From Bacteroidales bacterium UBA1797 (lineage in GTDB: Bacteria; Bacteroidota; Bacteroidia; Bacteroidales; VadinHA17), in assembly GCA_002319885.1 (NCBI GenBank), contig DCFT01000196.1:1-58122 (forward strand): 58,122 nucleotides of DNA, written 5' to 3'. Below the pieces are notes generated by a model. That model did not search any database. It had not been told where the DNA came from and worked only from the letters and a program-made list of their open reading frames with translations. Positions 51,639 through 58,122 of the stretch are shown here, one piece after another; the first letter of the stretch is position 1, and every line of letters begins with the position of its first letter. The position numbers were made by a program, and so were the translations under genes.

Positions 51639-52035
51639 CTAACCGTCCTTTGGTTTAAGGAGTTGGCGTTCCTCAAGCTTGCGGAATTGGCTGGTTTTGT
51701 TTGCCGCAGCCGCAGGCGAGGAGGGCAACACCTATCGACTTTGTCTTGGCAGCAGTGAAAGTCAAGGTGCTATAAGGTCTTATAAGCTGCTGAAAGTTCA
51801 CTCTCATAGACTTTTTAACGCATTACAGATTTGTCCGGGCTGCCGTATATGCCAGCCGAAGCCACTTCAGTCCAGATATGATCAACTTTGGGTTTGAGAT
51901 AGGTGGCAAAGGCTAAAGCCAACCGAGGACCAAGCAAATTTTTGTTTGCGAAACGACCTGAAATTTTATCCGGTCCGGGCTCATTGAACAATTGCCTGAC
52001 AATTGTTCAACAATTAATTAAACCTTCAATGTTAG
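51639..52035 (-). repeat. attC-like site, very long (397 bp)
   Basis: The left end CTAACCGTCCTTTGGTTTAA starts at 51639 and the right end AATTAATTAAACCTTCAATG is followed by TTAG. Nearly all modules are present in sequence: 'cgactttgtcttggcagcag', 'ctcatagactttttaacgcattacagatttgtccggg', 'gccagccgaagccacttcag', 'gcgaaacgacctgaaattttatccgg' and 'cattgaacaattgcctgacaattgttcaac'. This is the best example of a complete mosaic. Confidence 0.68.
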
Positions 52036-52490
52036 TTTTTGAAGTTTTTTTACAGTCATGGTAGAAATTTGTCCGGAGAGAGCTGTCAGGGTGACACGCT
52101 TTCGCTACGTCAGTCACATAACAACTAACTACGTATCAAGCTCTATTTCAGTGCACTATATATGAATTTGTAACGTCAGATCGTTATTTCTAATCAAATC
52201 TATCAAATAATATTCGCATTTTGGAACTTATTTGAGGTTTAGTCAGAAAATTTTGATGGACGTGTCCTGGATAGATAGATGAACGAAGGTTATTTGTCAC
52301 GATGAAATAGTCTCGGTGATGAGCAAAAAAACCATGACGCTTCTTCGCATGTCAGGGCAGATGCAAGACACCAGAGCCTCGGCCCGCCAACCCAAAGATG
52401 CTGTCCCGCGAAGCCTTTGTCATGCTATAACAAATCTATCTCGATTAACAGGTGAAGCAGGAAGGCAATTAATTAAACCGTCCGTGTTAG
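52036..52490 (-). repeat. Gene-free unit ending in a second attC-like right end
   Basis: The right end AATTAATTAAACCGTCCGTG followed by TTAG closes at 52490, preceded by 'gatgctgtcccgcgaagcctttgtcatgc' and 'ctatctcgattaacagg'. Between it and the previous right end lie about 430 bp without any gene; a 190-bp AT-rich piece (52085-52270) has no module. This may be an emptied cassette. Confidence 0.5.
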
Positions 52491-52514
52491 CGGTTCGTTG
52501 TTTTCTATCCAATA

Positions 52515-52991
52515 TTAGTTGTCCAATATTTTATATGTCGGTTTATGAAGTACTGGAAAATTTACAGAGTTTGCGATAAAGCATAATTCGTTTGCCTTTT
52601 TATGCAATTCATTTGCCTTTTCAACCATTGAGTTTTCTGTCACGATTACAATAGGGTTTAAAGTAACTTCCGTAAAGTGGCGTCCACCATTGGAGGTTTC
52701 CATCATAATCCCTGTCGCGTTATCAACATAGTCAACTACAATTACACCTGCTTCTGCACATAAATGTAGATACCAGAGCATATGACAAGAAGATAAAGAA
52801 GCAACTAAAAGTTCCTCGGGATTATGTTTGGTTTTGTCCCCTCGAAATGCAGGGTCTGACGAGCCTAAAAGTTCAACCTTATTGTTAACAATAATTGTAT
52901 GACTTCTTTCAAATGCTTTATAATTTGAAGTTCCAGTTCCTTTATTACCTGTCCATTTTACGGTAAGGTTATAATTATGCTGTCCATTCAT
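52515..52991 (-). CDS. OsmC family protein
   Basis: A 158-residue thiol-dependent peroxidase-like protein of the OsmC/Ohr superfamily. It has YNLTVKWTGNKGTGTSNYKA, HNPEELLVASLSSCHMLWYL with the conserved Glu and first Cys, and KANELCFIANSVNFPVLHKP with the second Cys. Such proteins reduce organic hydroperoxides using a Cys pair. It follows the ACT gene at 41 bp and a divergent ArsR gene, suggesting joint regulation. Confidence 0.88.
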   Translation of the reverse strand: MNGQHNYNLTVKWTGNKGTGTSNYKAFERSHTIIVNNKVELLGSSDPAFRGDKTKHNPEELLVASLSSCHMLWYLHLCAEAGVIVVDYVDNATGIMMETSNGGRHFTEVTLNPIVIVTENSMVEKANELHKKANELCFIANSVNFPVLHKPTYKILDN

Positions 52992-53032
52992 AATAATATT
53001 ATCTTAAAGTTATTAGTATTTAAAATATTCGA

Positions 53033-53425
53033 TCAAAACCATTCTTTCATCCATTGTTCTGACACCTGTTTCCCTTTTTCAAAATTATCAACAACCATAA
53101 TTAATTGATTTGAATGATCGCTATATTGGACTAAAATATTTACGTTTTCTTCCGCAAGTTTTCGGCAAAACATTCCTAATTGTCCAGGAACATCTTGACG
53201 AAGCTTTTGAATAATCACATCGCTTATCTTTATGACTTTTATTTGAACTTTCTCTAGTTCTTCTTTAGCCCTTTCTGCTTCTACAACCAAAAAATGTGCA
53301 ATTGATGTTTGTCCATTGTGGAATACTCCACCGCCTTCAAGACTAATTTTGCTTTTACCTAATGTCTCACCCATAAGTGCTAATGTACCAGGTTTGTTTT
53401 CTAATACAATTTCTATGTCTTTCAT
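53033..53425 (-). CDS. ACT domain-containing protein
   Basis: A roughly 130-residue protein with two ACT-like ligand-binding folds: MKDIEIVLENKPGTLALMGE, with the 'NKPGTLA' loop, SLEGGGVFHNGQTSIAHFLV, then VIIQKLRQDVPGQLGMFCRK with 'DVPGQLG' and LAEENVNILVQYSDHSNQLI. ACT pairs bind amino acids or similar ligands. The ATG at 53423-53425 is preferred, because the longest frame (53479) would leave only 13 bp to the divergent ArsR gene. Likely co-transcribed with OsmC. Confidence 0.83.
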   Translation of the reverse strand: MKDIEIVLENKPGTLALMGETLGKSKISLEGGGVFHNGQTSIAHFLVVEAERAKEELEKVQIKVIKISDVIIQKLRQDVPGQLGMFCRKLAEENVNILVQYSDHSNQLIMVVDNFEKGKQVSEQWMKEWF

Positions 53426-53492
53426 TTTCCCCATTTTTGCTTGTGTAAAGGAAATAGAATTATTACTTTCACACTTCATTTTATATTGAACT
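53426..53492. promoter_or_regulatory. Divergent promoter region between ACT and ArsR genes
   Basis: A 67-bp interval between the two chosen starts. It is the only place from which both transcripts can start, so an ArsR operator is expected here. No clear inverted repeat or TAnnTTTG box was found by eye. Confidence 0.4.
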
Positions 53493-54182
53493 ATGGATGT
53501 AGAAGAGAAATTTGTCTCAATTGCGGCTTTGATCTGTGAACCTACACGAGCAAAAATGCTTTGGAATTTGCTTGATGGAAGAGCTTATACTGCAAGTGAG
53601 TTATCTTTCGCTGCAGATATATCACCTACTTCTACAAGTAATCATTTGTCAAAATTGCTTGAAGCAGAAATTATTAAAGTTGACGTCCAAGGGAGGCATA
53701 GATATTATTCATTCGCTAACTCAGAAGTTGCTTATGCCATTGAAGGGTTGGCAAATATAGCAAATAATAGTTCTACCAATAATGAAAAGAAAGAACCCGA
53801 AAAGAATGGAGTAAAATATTGTAGAACTTGTTACGACCATTTAGCAGGTTTTGTTAGTGTCAAAATTGTTGAAGCATTAGAGGCAGAAGGCTATTTAACT
53901 AAATCAAAGAACGTCTATTTAGTTTCTGAAAAGGGCTGGGAATGGTTTCTTATTTTTAATATTTCAAAAGAAGATTTTAAAAATAAGCGTCGCCTTTTAA
54001 CTCGTCAATGTTTAGATTGGTCCGAACGTCGTCCACACTTAGCTGGTCAGCTTGGTGCAGAATTCTTAAACAAAATGATTGAAAGAAAGTGGTTTAAAAA
54101 AGTTGAATTTTCAAGAGAGTTAGTCATAACTTTAAAAGGTCGGCAAGAAATTTATGATTTGCTAGGTATCGCTCTGCAATAA
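53493..54182 (+). CDS. ArsR-family transcriptional regulator
   Basis: A 229-residue regulator on the plus strand. The winged helix is at the N-terminus: IAALICEPTRAKMLWNLLDG, ASELSFAADISPTSTSNHLS, LEAEIIKVDVQGRHRYYSFA. A second domain (from about 105) begins VKYCRTCYDHLAGFVSVKIV, with a Cys-x2-Cys/His metal-type cluster, and carries a second wing-like stretch. This longer ArsR form occurs with metabolic and stress genes. It is transcribed away from ACT-OsmC, the standard arrangement for self- and neighbour-regulation. Its stop lies three bases before an attC-like left end. Confidence 0.87.
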   Translation: MDVEEKFVSIAALICEPTRAKMLWNLLDGRAYTASELSFAADISPTSTSNHLSKLLEAEIIKVDVQGRHRYYSFANSEVAYAIEGLANIANNSSTNNEKKEPEKNGVKYCRTCYDHLAGFVSVKIVEALEAEGYLTKSKNVYLVSEKGWEWFLIFNISKEDFKNKRRLLTRQCLDWSERRPHLAGQLGAEFLNKMIERKWFKKVEFSRELVITLKGRQEIYDLLGIALQ

Positions 54183-54185
54183 CCA

Positions 54186-54601
54186 CTAATGGCCCGACGG
54201 TTTAATTAGGTGCAGTCTGTGTCGTGGTGCTGCATTTTTTGCACCTGCCCTGACCAAAGCGCAGCGAGCGTCAGGGGTTCACGGTTGACAGATGTAAGTT
54301 ATCTGGTCACGATGAAACTGTCTTGACGATACCAAGTCCTGGTAACGGATGTGAGTTTTGGGTCACGACGAAATAGTCCCGATGGCGAGCAAAAAACCTA
54401 CTTGCTGGTAGTCAGCCAAGGCACCATCAGCTAGCTGGCGGAGTCGGCCGATAACGCCAATGATACTGTCCCGGGCTATGAAACTGTCAGGGTGTCACAG
54501 CATTTTATAAATGGAACAGAATTTAAGAGCATTGATGTTGGGAATGATTACAAATCTGTCCTGGCACAGGCGAAGGCAATTAATTAAACCGTCCGAGTAA
54601 G
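54186..54601 (-). repeat. attC-like site, very long (416 bp)
   Basis: The left end CTAATGGCCCGACGGTTTAA starts at 54186, directly after the ArsR stop; the right end AATTAATTAAACCGTCCGAG is followed by TAAG. It includes 'ttttttgcacctgccctgacc' and 'agcgcagcgagcgtcagggg' (shared with 56962-57006), 'gtcacgatgaaactgtcttgacg', and 'tttataaatggaacagaatttaagagcatt' (shared with 33728). Confidence 0.68.
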
Positions 54602-54613
54602 CGGGTCGTGTTT

Positions 54614-55093
54614 TTACTTTAGCCTAATATAGAATTTTGATGCACCTTCTGTTGGATCACCTTTTGCACTTTTTGCATATAATCCTCTAAATATTCCAGA
54701 GAATACTAAAGTATCATTACCATAGATATTATAAAAGTTTGGCATGTCTTTTACCTGATCACCATTTTTATAATACACAATACTGTCATAAACATAAGTT
54801 ACTTCTTTTGTAGGAGACCAACTTCCATGTCCAGTTGCGAAAGTACCAGAATCGACATGAATACTATTCTGAATTTTCAGCCAAGTATGGTCTGTGTTGT
54901 AATTCATTATTTCTTGAATCCCTGTATTTTGAGGAGTTCTGGGATTTGAGTCACTCAATGGTGAATCAATCCAAGAATAGATCCATCTCCATTGCCCCGA
55001 GATGTCCTTTGTAGATTCAGGAACTTTTTCCTTCTCACAAGAAAAAAGGAAAGTTGTCGTTATAATCAGGATTAAAATAGAATTAGTTTTCAT
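54614..55093 (-). CDS. Hypothetical lipocalin-like lipoprotein
   Basis: A 159-residue lipoprotein: signal MKTNSILILIITTTFLFSC, mature end CEKEKVPESTKD, then ISGQWRWIYSWIDSPLSDSN, a G-x-W lipocalin-like start, with beta strands such as HTWLKIQNSIHVDSGTFATG and NDTLVFSGIFRGLYAKSAKG. It belongs to a loose group of lipocalin-like lipoproteins with 2365 and 46741. No ligand can be proposed. Cassette between two full sites. Confidence 0.73.
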   Translation of the reverse strand: MKTNSILILIITTTFLFSCEKEKVPESTKDISGQWRWIYSWIDSPLSDSNPRTPQNTGIQEIMNYNTDHTWLKIQNSIHVDSGTFATGHGSWSPTKEVTYVYDSIVYYKNGDQVKDMPNFYNIYGNDTLVFSGIFRGLYAKSAKGDPTEGASKFYIRLK

Positions 55094-55219
55094 AGCAGGT
55101 TTTTAAGATAGACAACAATTTTTATACCAATAGCAGTTCTCCAATATTATCGAAATTTTCTCTGAGAGTCAGGAGGCATTAATTTGGCAATCATGATCCC
55201 GAGTTTATTTGACGTGCCC

Positions 55220-55411
55220 TCAAACGACCCGGTGGTTTAATTAGTTGCCGTTCCGTCAGCTGGCAGCCCAATTGACTTTGTCTCGGTAACAGGATCAGTC
55301 AAGGTGCCACCAGATTTGATAAGTTGCTGAAAGTTTATTCTCATCGATTTTCGAATGCATTAAGGATTAGTCCGGGCAGCCGATGCCAATTAATTAAACG
55401 GTCCGAGTTAG
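55220..55411 (-). repeat. attC-like site, long (192 bp)
   Basis: The left end TCAAACGACCCGGTGGTTTA starts at 55220 and the right end AATTAATTAAACGGTCCGAG is followed by TTAG. The interior is the simplest copy of the 'cagcccaattgactttgtctcgg ... gatttgataagttgctgaaagtttattctcatcg ... ttaaggattagtccgggcagcc' series. Confidence 0.7.
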
Positions 55412-55467
55412 CGGAGCCTTTTTTGATTTTTTACATGGAATTTTAAACCATGTTATCATATTGGTCC

Positions 55468-55926
55468 TTAATCATTAAGTTTTTTTACAACAAAATCCAC
55501 GATTGCATGAGATGGCAATTTATCAACTATAATGCCATAATAAAATGTACCCGCAGGTAATGTAAGATCATAATAAACCTTTACAGTATAGATATATTCG
55601 GAATTAATAAATTTTATGAAATCATGCTCTAATTTGTAAATCCCATGTGTAAATACATTAGCTCCTATAAGAATTTCATACTTTGAAAAATCGATATTCT
55701 CCAAAGCAATACTTTGACTAATCTGATTTTTATTAAATATTGTGTCAAATCCAATTTGATTTTCAATTACTACCGTTTTACCCTCCTTCAAATTGCATCC
55801 CTGATAAAGGATTGGTAACTCTGAAACTATTGGCACAGGGGTTTCTGTTTTTTCTTTTTTGCAGCTTATGCCTATAAAACTTAGAAATACGAATATTGCA
55901 ATTGACTTAATAAGTATATTTTTCAT
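55468..55926 (-). CDS. Hypothetical lipoprotein
   Basis: A 152-residue lipoprotein with signal MKNILIKSIAIFVFLSFIGISC and mature end CKKEKTETPVPI. The body is beta-rich: YQGCNLKEGKTVVIENQIGF, ALENIDFSKYEILIGANVFT, YTVKVYYDLTLPAGTFYYGI, VDFVVKKLND at the end. No family is recognised. As with its neighbours the Lys-Lys-Glu after Cys favours surface export. It is a single-gene cassette. Confidence 0.68.
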   Translation of the reverse strand: MKNILIKSIAIFVFLSFIGISCKKEKTETPVPIVSELPILYQGCNLKEGKTVVIENQIGFDTIFNKNQISQSIALENIDFSKYEILIGANVFTHGIYKLEHDFIKFINSEYIYTVKVYYDLTLPAGTFYYGIIVDKLPSHAIVDFVVKKLND

Positions 55927-56157
55927 ATCCTCAGCCTTAGGTTATAAATTTGTTTCAAATAACATGCCAGTCTGCAATATTTAAATTATTTAAGGTCACG
56001 AGATGTCTATTAATAAAAAATATTCTGAGAGAGTTAGCGGGCGTTTTTTTATCATTTATCAAGTCTGTCAAGGTAATCAAATTTGTCAAGAAATACGGTC
56101 ACAGTCAGGATGTAATAAATTGGTAGTCAATGGCCTCGAGGTTGTATGACATGCCCG
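55927..56157 (-). repeat. Gene-free spacer with decayed repeat pieces
   Basis: Two fragments lie left of the next full site: GAGAGTTAGCGGGCGTTTTT (56028-56047), like the flank of a right end, and GTCAATGGCCTCGAGGTTG (56125-56143), like a left end. They look like the remains of an extra cassette boundary without its gene. Confidence 0.4.
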
Positions 56158-56358
56158 CTAACGACCGGGCGGTAGTGTAGGCAAGGCGTCAGTACGTCAG
56201 TACGTCAGCCAGCAGCCCTATTGACTCTGTCCCGGCAGAAGGATTAGTCAAGGTGCACAAAGCCAAACAAGTGGCTTAAAATTGATCTTATAGACGTTTT
56301 CATGCATTACGATGCTGTCAGGGCTGCCGAAGGCAATTAAATAAACCGTCCGAGTCAT
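56158..56358 (-). repeat. attC-like site, long (201 bp)
   Basis: The left end CTAACGACCGGGCGGTAGTG starts at 56158 and the right end AATTAAATAAACCGTCCGAG is followed by TCATGG. After the left end a small direct repeat, CGTCAGTACGTCAGTACGTC (56188-56207), replaces the usual CCGCCAGCTGGCGG palindrome. The 'ccctattgactctgtcccggcagaagga' module follows. Confidence 0.63.
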
Positions 56359-56395
56359 GGGTTCGTGCTTTTTTATTTGTCTTGGTGTCTAATTG

Positions 56396-56821
56396 TCAGT
56401 AAGTTAAAACTCCTGTGTGCATAGTCATTTTCCAATCTGGACCAATCTTGCTGTAGACCTTGCATACTCGCCCTTTCCAGTTATCTTTATTATTGTCTTT
56501 GTCAATCCAGAGAGTATCAATATCTACAACAGCGAAGGCACCATCTTTTTCTTCTGAGATTACAATTTTTTTGATCTCTCGGATATTATGGATCAATCTA
56601 TGTGTATCAAATAGATTTTGCCACTCTTTGCACCATCTTTCTTTATTGTATCTGCCCAAAGGCATTATCCAGTCCATAGGGTCGTGAGATTGATATGTCC
56701 TTGGCCAGGGCCAAACCATATCAGGATGGAAAATTGATATTAAGAGATTTACATCTTGAGTGTCCCAGGCTTTTGTCTCTCGATTCACTATTTCGGTGAT
56801 CTCTTTTTCTTCTTTATTCAT
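56396..56821 (-). CDS. NTF2-like (SnoaL-like) protein
   Basis: A 141-residue NTF2-fold protein: KEITEIVNRETKAWDTQDVN, LLISIFHPDMVWPWPRTYQS, WCKEWQNLFDTHRLIHNIRE, GAFAVVDIDTLWIDKDNNKD and GRVCKVYSKIGPDWKMTMHT. The start and the 'WKMTMHTG' last strand are typical of SnoaL/DUF4440 members. Cytosolic; the aromatic WPWPR may line the pocket. Single-gene cassette between two full sites. Confidence 0.83.
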   Translation of the reverse strand: MNKEEKEITEIVNRETKAWDTQDVNLLISIFHPDMVWPWPRTYQSHDPMDWIMPLGRYNKERWCKEWQNLFDTHRLIHNIREIKKIVISEEKDGAFAVVDIDTLWIDKDNNKDNWKGRVCKVYSKIGPDWKMTMHTGVLTY

Positions 56822-56903
56822 AGAGTTGTCTTTATGGGTTAAAGTTAATTTTTATACGAAATTATCCTATTGGGATTTTGTCTCGAGGCTAGGATGCATG
56901 GTC

Positions 56904-57301
56904 CGTAACGGCCCGGCGGCTTAATTAGTTGGCGATTCTCCAGCTGGCGGATCGCGGTGCCGAGTTTTTTGCACCTGCCCTGACCGTAGCGCAGCGAAGC
57001 GTCAGGGAGTCCCGGTAGGTGGACGCGGGTTTTGGTATCACGATGAAACTTTCCAGATGATGTGGTCCAGATAAGTGGGCAAGAATTGTCATGTCACGAT
57101 AAAACTGTCCAGGTGGCGATGCAAAAACCATGACAACTCGCGCGTCGGCTTGCAACCTTATTGACTTTGTATTGGTGTCAGGATCAGTCCGGGTACAACA
57201 AAATTTGATAAGTTGATGTGAATTTACTCTTATAGACTTTTGGGGCTGATCGAAAAGTAGTCCGGGTTGCAAAAGGCAATTAATTAATCCGTCCGTGTTA
57301 T
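56904..57301 (-). repeat. attC-like site, very long (398 bp)
   Basis: The left end CGTAACGGCCCGGCGGCTTA starts at 56904, then TCTCCAGCTGGCGGATCGCG; the right end AATTAATTAATCCGTCCGTG is followed by TTAT. The interior joins the 'ttttttgcacctgccctgacc' module, 'cacgatgaaactttccagatg', 'attgactttgtattggtgtcagg' and 'cttatagacttttggggctgat', showing how blocks are strung together. Confidence 0.68.
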
Positions 57302-57371
57302 ATGCTGTTTTTTTTATGGAGTTGCTCCGACAACAGTTTGTTATCCTAGTGTACCGGTATTTTGATATTTT

Positions 57372-57794
57372 TTAAGCTCCCCAATTAAGACGGAAATTTT
57401 CACCTAAGTCGAAAACAAAATCCTTAACCTGGATTACTTTACCTCCTTTAAGACTAATGACACTTACACCACTATTTTGTCCCTCTCGTCCAGTCTTGTT
57501 AGTTAGGTAGATATTCCAGTGGACCATAAATACATTAGTCCCGGTAAAAGCAAAGATTTTTTCAACAGCGATTTGCTGGACATCGAAAAAGATCTTTGGA
57601 TATTGCTCAAAAAAATTACGACACCACTCTTCAACGGCAGGTTTACTATTAAAAGTCCCACTCGCCCACATTTCTCCTGGGTAATTCAATACACCATCGT
57701 CACGCCAAGCAGACATGAAGCCTACTAAGTCATGATTACTTAAAGCCTGAAACGCTTTTCGTACGGCTTTTCTTGCGATAATTGTTCCGATCAT
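57372..57794 (-). CDS. NTF2-like (SnoaL-like) protein
   Basis: A 140-residue NTF2-fold protein: AVRKAFQALSNHDLVGFMSA, WRDDGVLNYPGEMWASGTFN, KPAVEEWCRNFFEQYPKIFF, DVQQIAVEKIFAFTGTNVFM and GVSVISLKGGKVIQVKDFVF. The G-x-x-x-x-K.AV..W motif and the final 'l.gGKI....df' strand are classical SnoaL. The mid-region WNIYLTNKTGREGQNSGVSV is also standard. Cytosolic, substrate unknown. Last gene of the window. Confidence 0.87.
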   Translation of the reverse strand: MIGTIIARKAVRKAFQALSNHDLVGFMSAWRDDGVLNYPGEMWASGTFNSKPAVEEWCRNFFEQYPKIFFDVQQIAVEKIFAFTGTNVFMVHWNIYLTNKTGREGQNSGVSVISLKGGKVIQVKDFVFDLGENFRLNWGA

Positions 57795-58122
57795 GAGAGT
57801 AAGTTTTGATTGTGAAATTTTGTTGTTTGGTTGTTTATAATTCGTTGTAAGGCTTTCTTAGGGTTTTTCTATTATTAAATATCTGTATATCATGAGACTT
57901 ACAATTATCAATCTAGTAAAGGTAGGTTATTAACAATCTAAAGTCAATATTTTTTAAGGCTTCAAAACATTTACCTTTGATTAACTAATTCACGGCGGGA
58001 TCAGAATTGTATAGTCTCCGGGAGTCCCGGTAGGTGGGCAATAAGTTTTGGGGCACGATAATTTGTCTAAACAGTACCAAGTCCGGGGAATAGAGGGGAG
58101 GTTTTGGGCACGATGAAAAAAT
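57795..58122 (-). repeat. Gene-free spacer with the start of another mosaic site
   Basis: About 190 bp of AT-rich sequence are followed by a weak left end (TTAACTAATTCACGGCGGGA, 57980-57999) and modules 'gggagtcccggtaggtggg' and 'ggcacgataatttgtctaaacagtaccaagtccgggg'. The site runs off the window, so the array continues to the right. Confidence 0.5.

Noticed and set aside
52316..52579. 87-codon plus-strand reading frame across a repeat
   Set aside because: It covers the mosaic repeat interior and right end, and runs into the OsmC gene; the sequence is repeat-derived.
4862..57301. The spacer repeats as MITE-like transposons with terminal inverted repeats
   Set aside because: All copies point the same way relative to the genes, one flank is conserved and the other is not, and no target-site duplications are visible. 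These traits fit cassette boundaries and not random insertion.
1574..57301. The regularly spaced repeats as a CRISPR array
   Set aside because: Spacing is 400-3000 bp, units contain whole genes, and the repeats vary in length; no short uniform repeat-spacer pattern exists.
1..58122. tRNA or rRNA genes
   Set aside because: No tRNA cloverleaf with a TTCGANTC-type arm or rRNA core sequence was recognised by eye; a covariance scan would be decisive.

Overview
The window looks like chromosomal DNA of a Bacteroidota bacterium, most likely of the Bacteroidales/Marinilabiliales kind. The signs are a TonB-dependent receptor paired with a DUF4249 lipoprotein, about thirteen lipoproteins whose mature ends read CKKD, CKKE or CRKDDD, a secreted GH2 enzyme, a DUF1593 protein, xylose isomerase, TAnnTTTG-type promoter boxes, and almost no Shine-Dalgarno sequences. 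The genus cannot be told from the sequence alone.

The layout is unusual. About 60 genes, nearly all short, unrelated and on the minus strand, are separated by a family of imperfect repeats that all point the same way. Read on the plus strand, a complete repeat opens with CTAACGGCCCGGCGGTTTAA and closes with AATTAAACCGTCCGTGTTAG just before the stop codon of the gene to its right. The two ends are partly complementary: an outer TAAC/GTTA pair, 5-7 unpaired bases, then an inner CGGTTTAATTA/TAATTAAACCG pair. This is the R-spacer-L plan of integron attC sites, and one copy (48513-48571) is exactly 59 bases long. I read the window as part of a very large gene-cassette array. No integron integrase, attI site or mobile-element gene is present here, so it is either the interior of a chromosomal integron or an integrase-less attC cluster. 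Most sites are much longer than ordinary attC sites (100-420 bp) because the two ends are separated by a mosaic of recurring sequence modules.

Region by region: 1-5.6 kb holds an SCP2-like fragment, a PEP mutase-family lyase, an NTF2-like protein, a lipoprotein, a methyltransferase, an XRE-pentapeptide fusion and a DUF1801 protein. 6.0-8.6 kb is a GC-richer GH2 gene. 9-13 kb holds hemerythrin, RibD-like, GyrI-like and phosphotransferase genes. 13.4-15.1 kb is a DUF1593 protein. 15.7-34.3 kb is dense cassette territory: VOC, methyltransferase, TfoX, DUF3795, RsgA, HNH, DJ-1, NTF2-like, GNAT, YciI, heparin lyase-like, SDR, DUF4180, glutamine cyclotransferase and DUF6713. 34.5-38.3 kb is AraC, xylA and a GT39-like transferase. 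38.5-43.5 kb is a CPBP protease, an SDR remnant and DUF4249/TonB receptor. 44-58 kb is more cassettes, including a divergent OsmC-ACT / ArsR group.

The genes do not form one pathway. They look like a store of separately acquired functions: small-molecule binding and detoxification folds, stress proteins and surface lipoproteins. Decay is visible: gene ends fused to repeat modules, orphan half sites, a GTPase gene lacking a normal start codon, and three genes with a one-base frameshift in a homopolymer.
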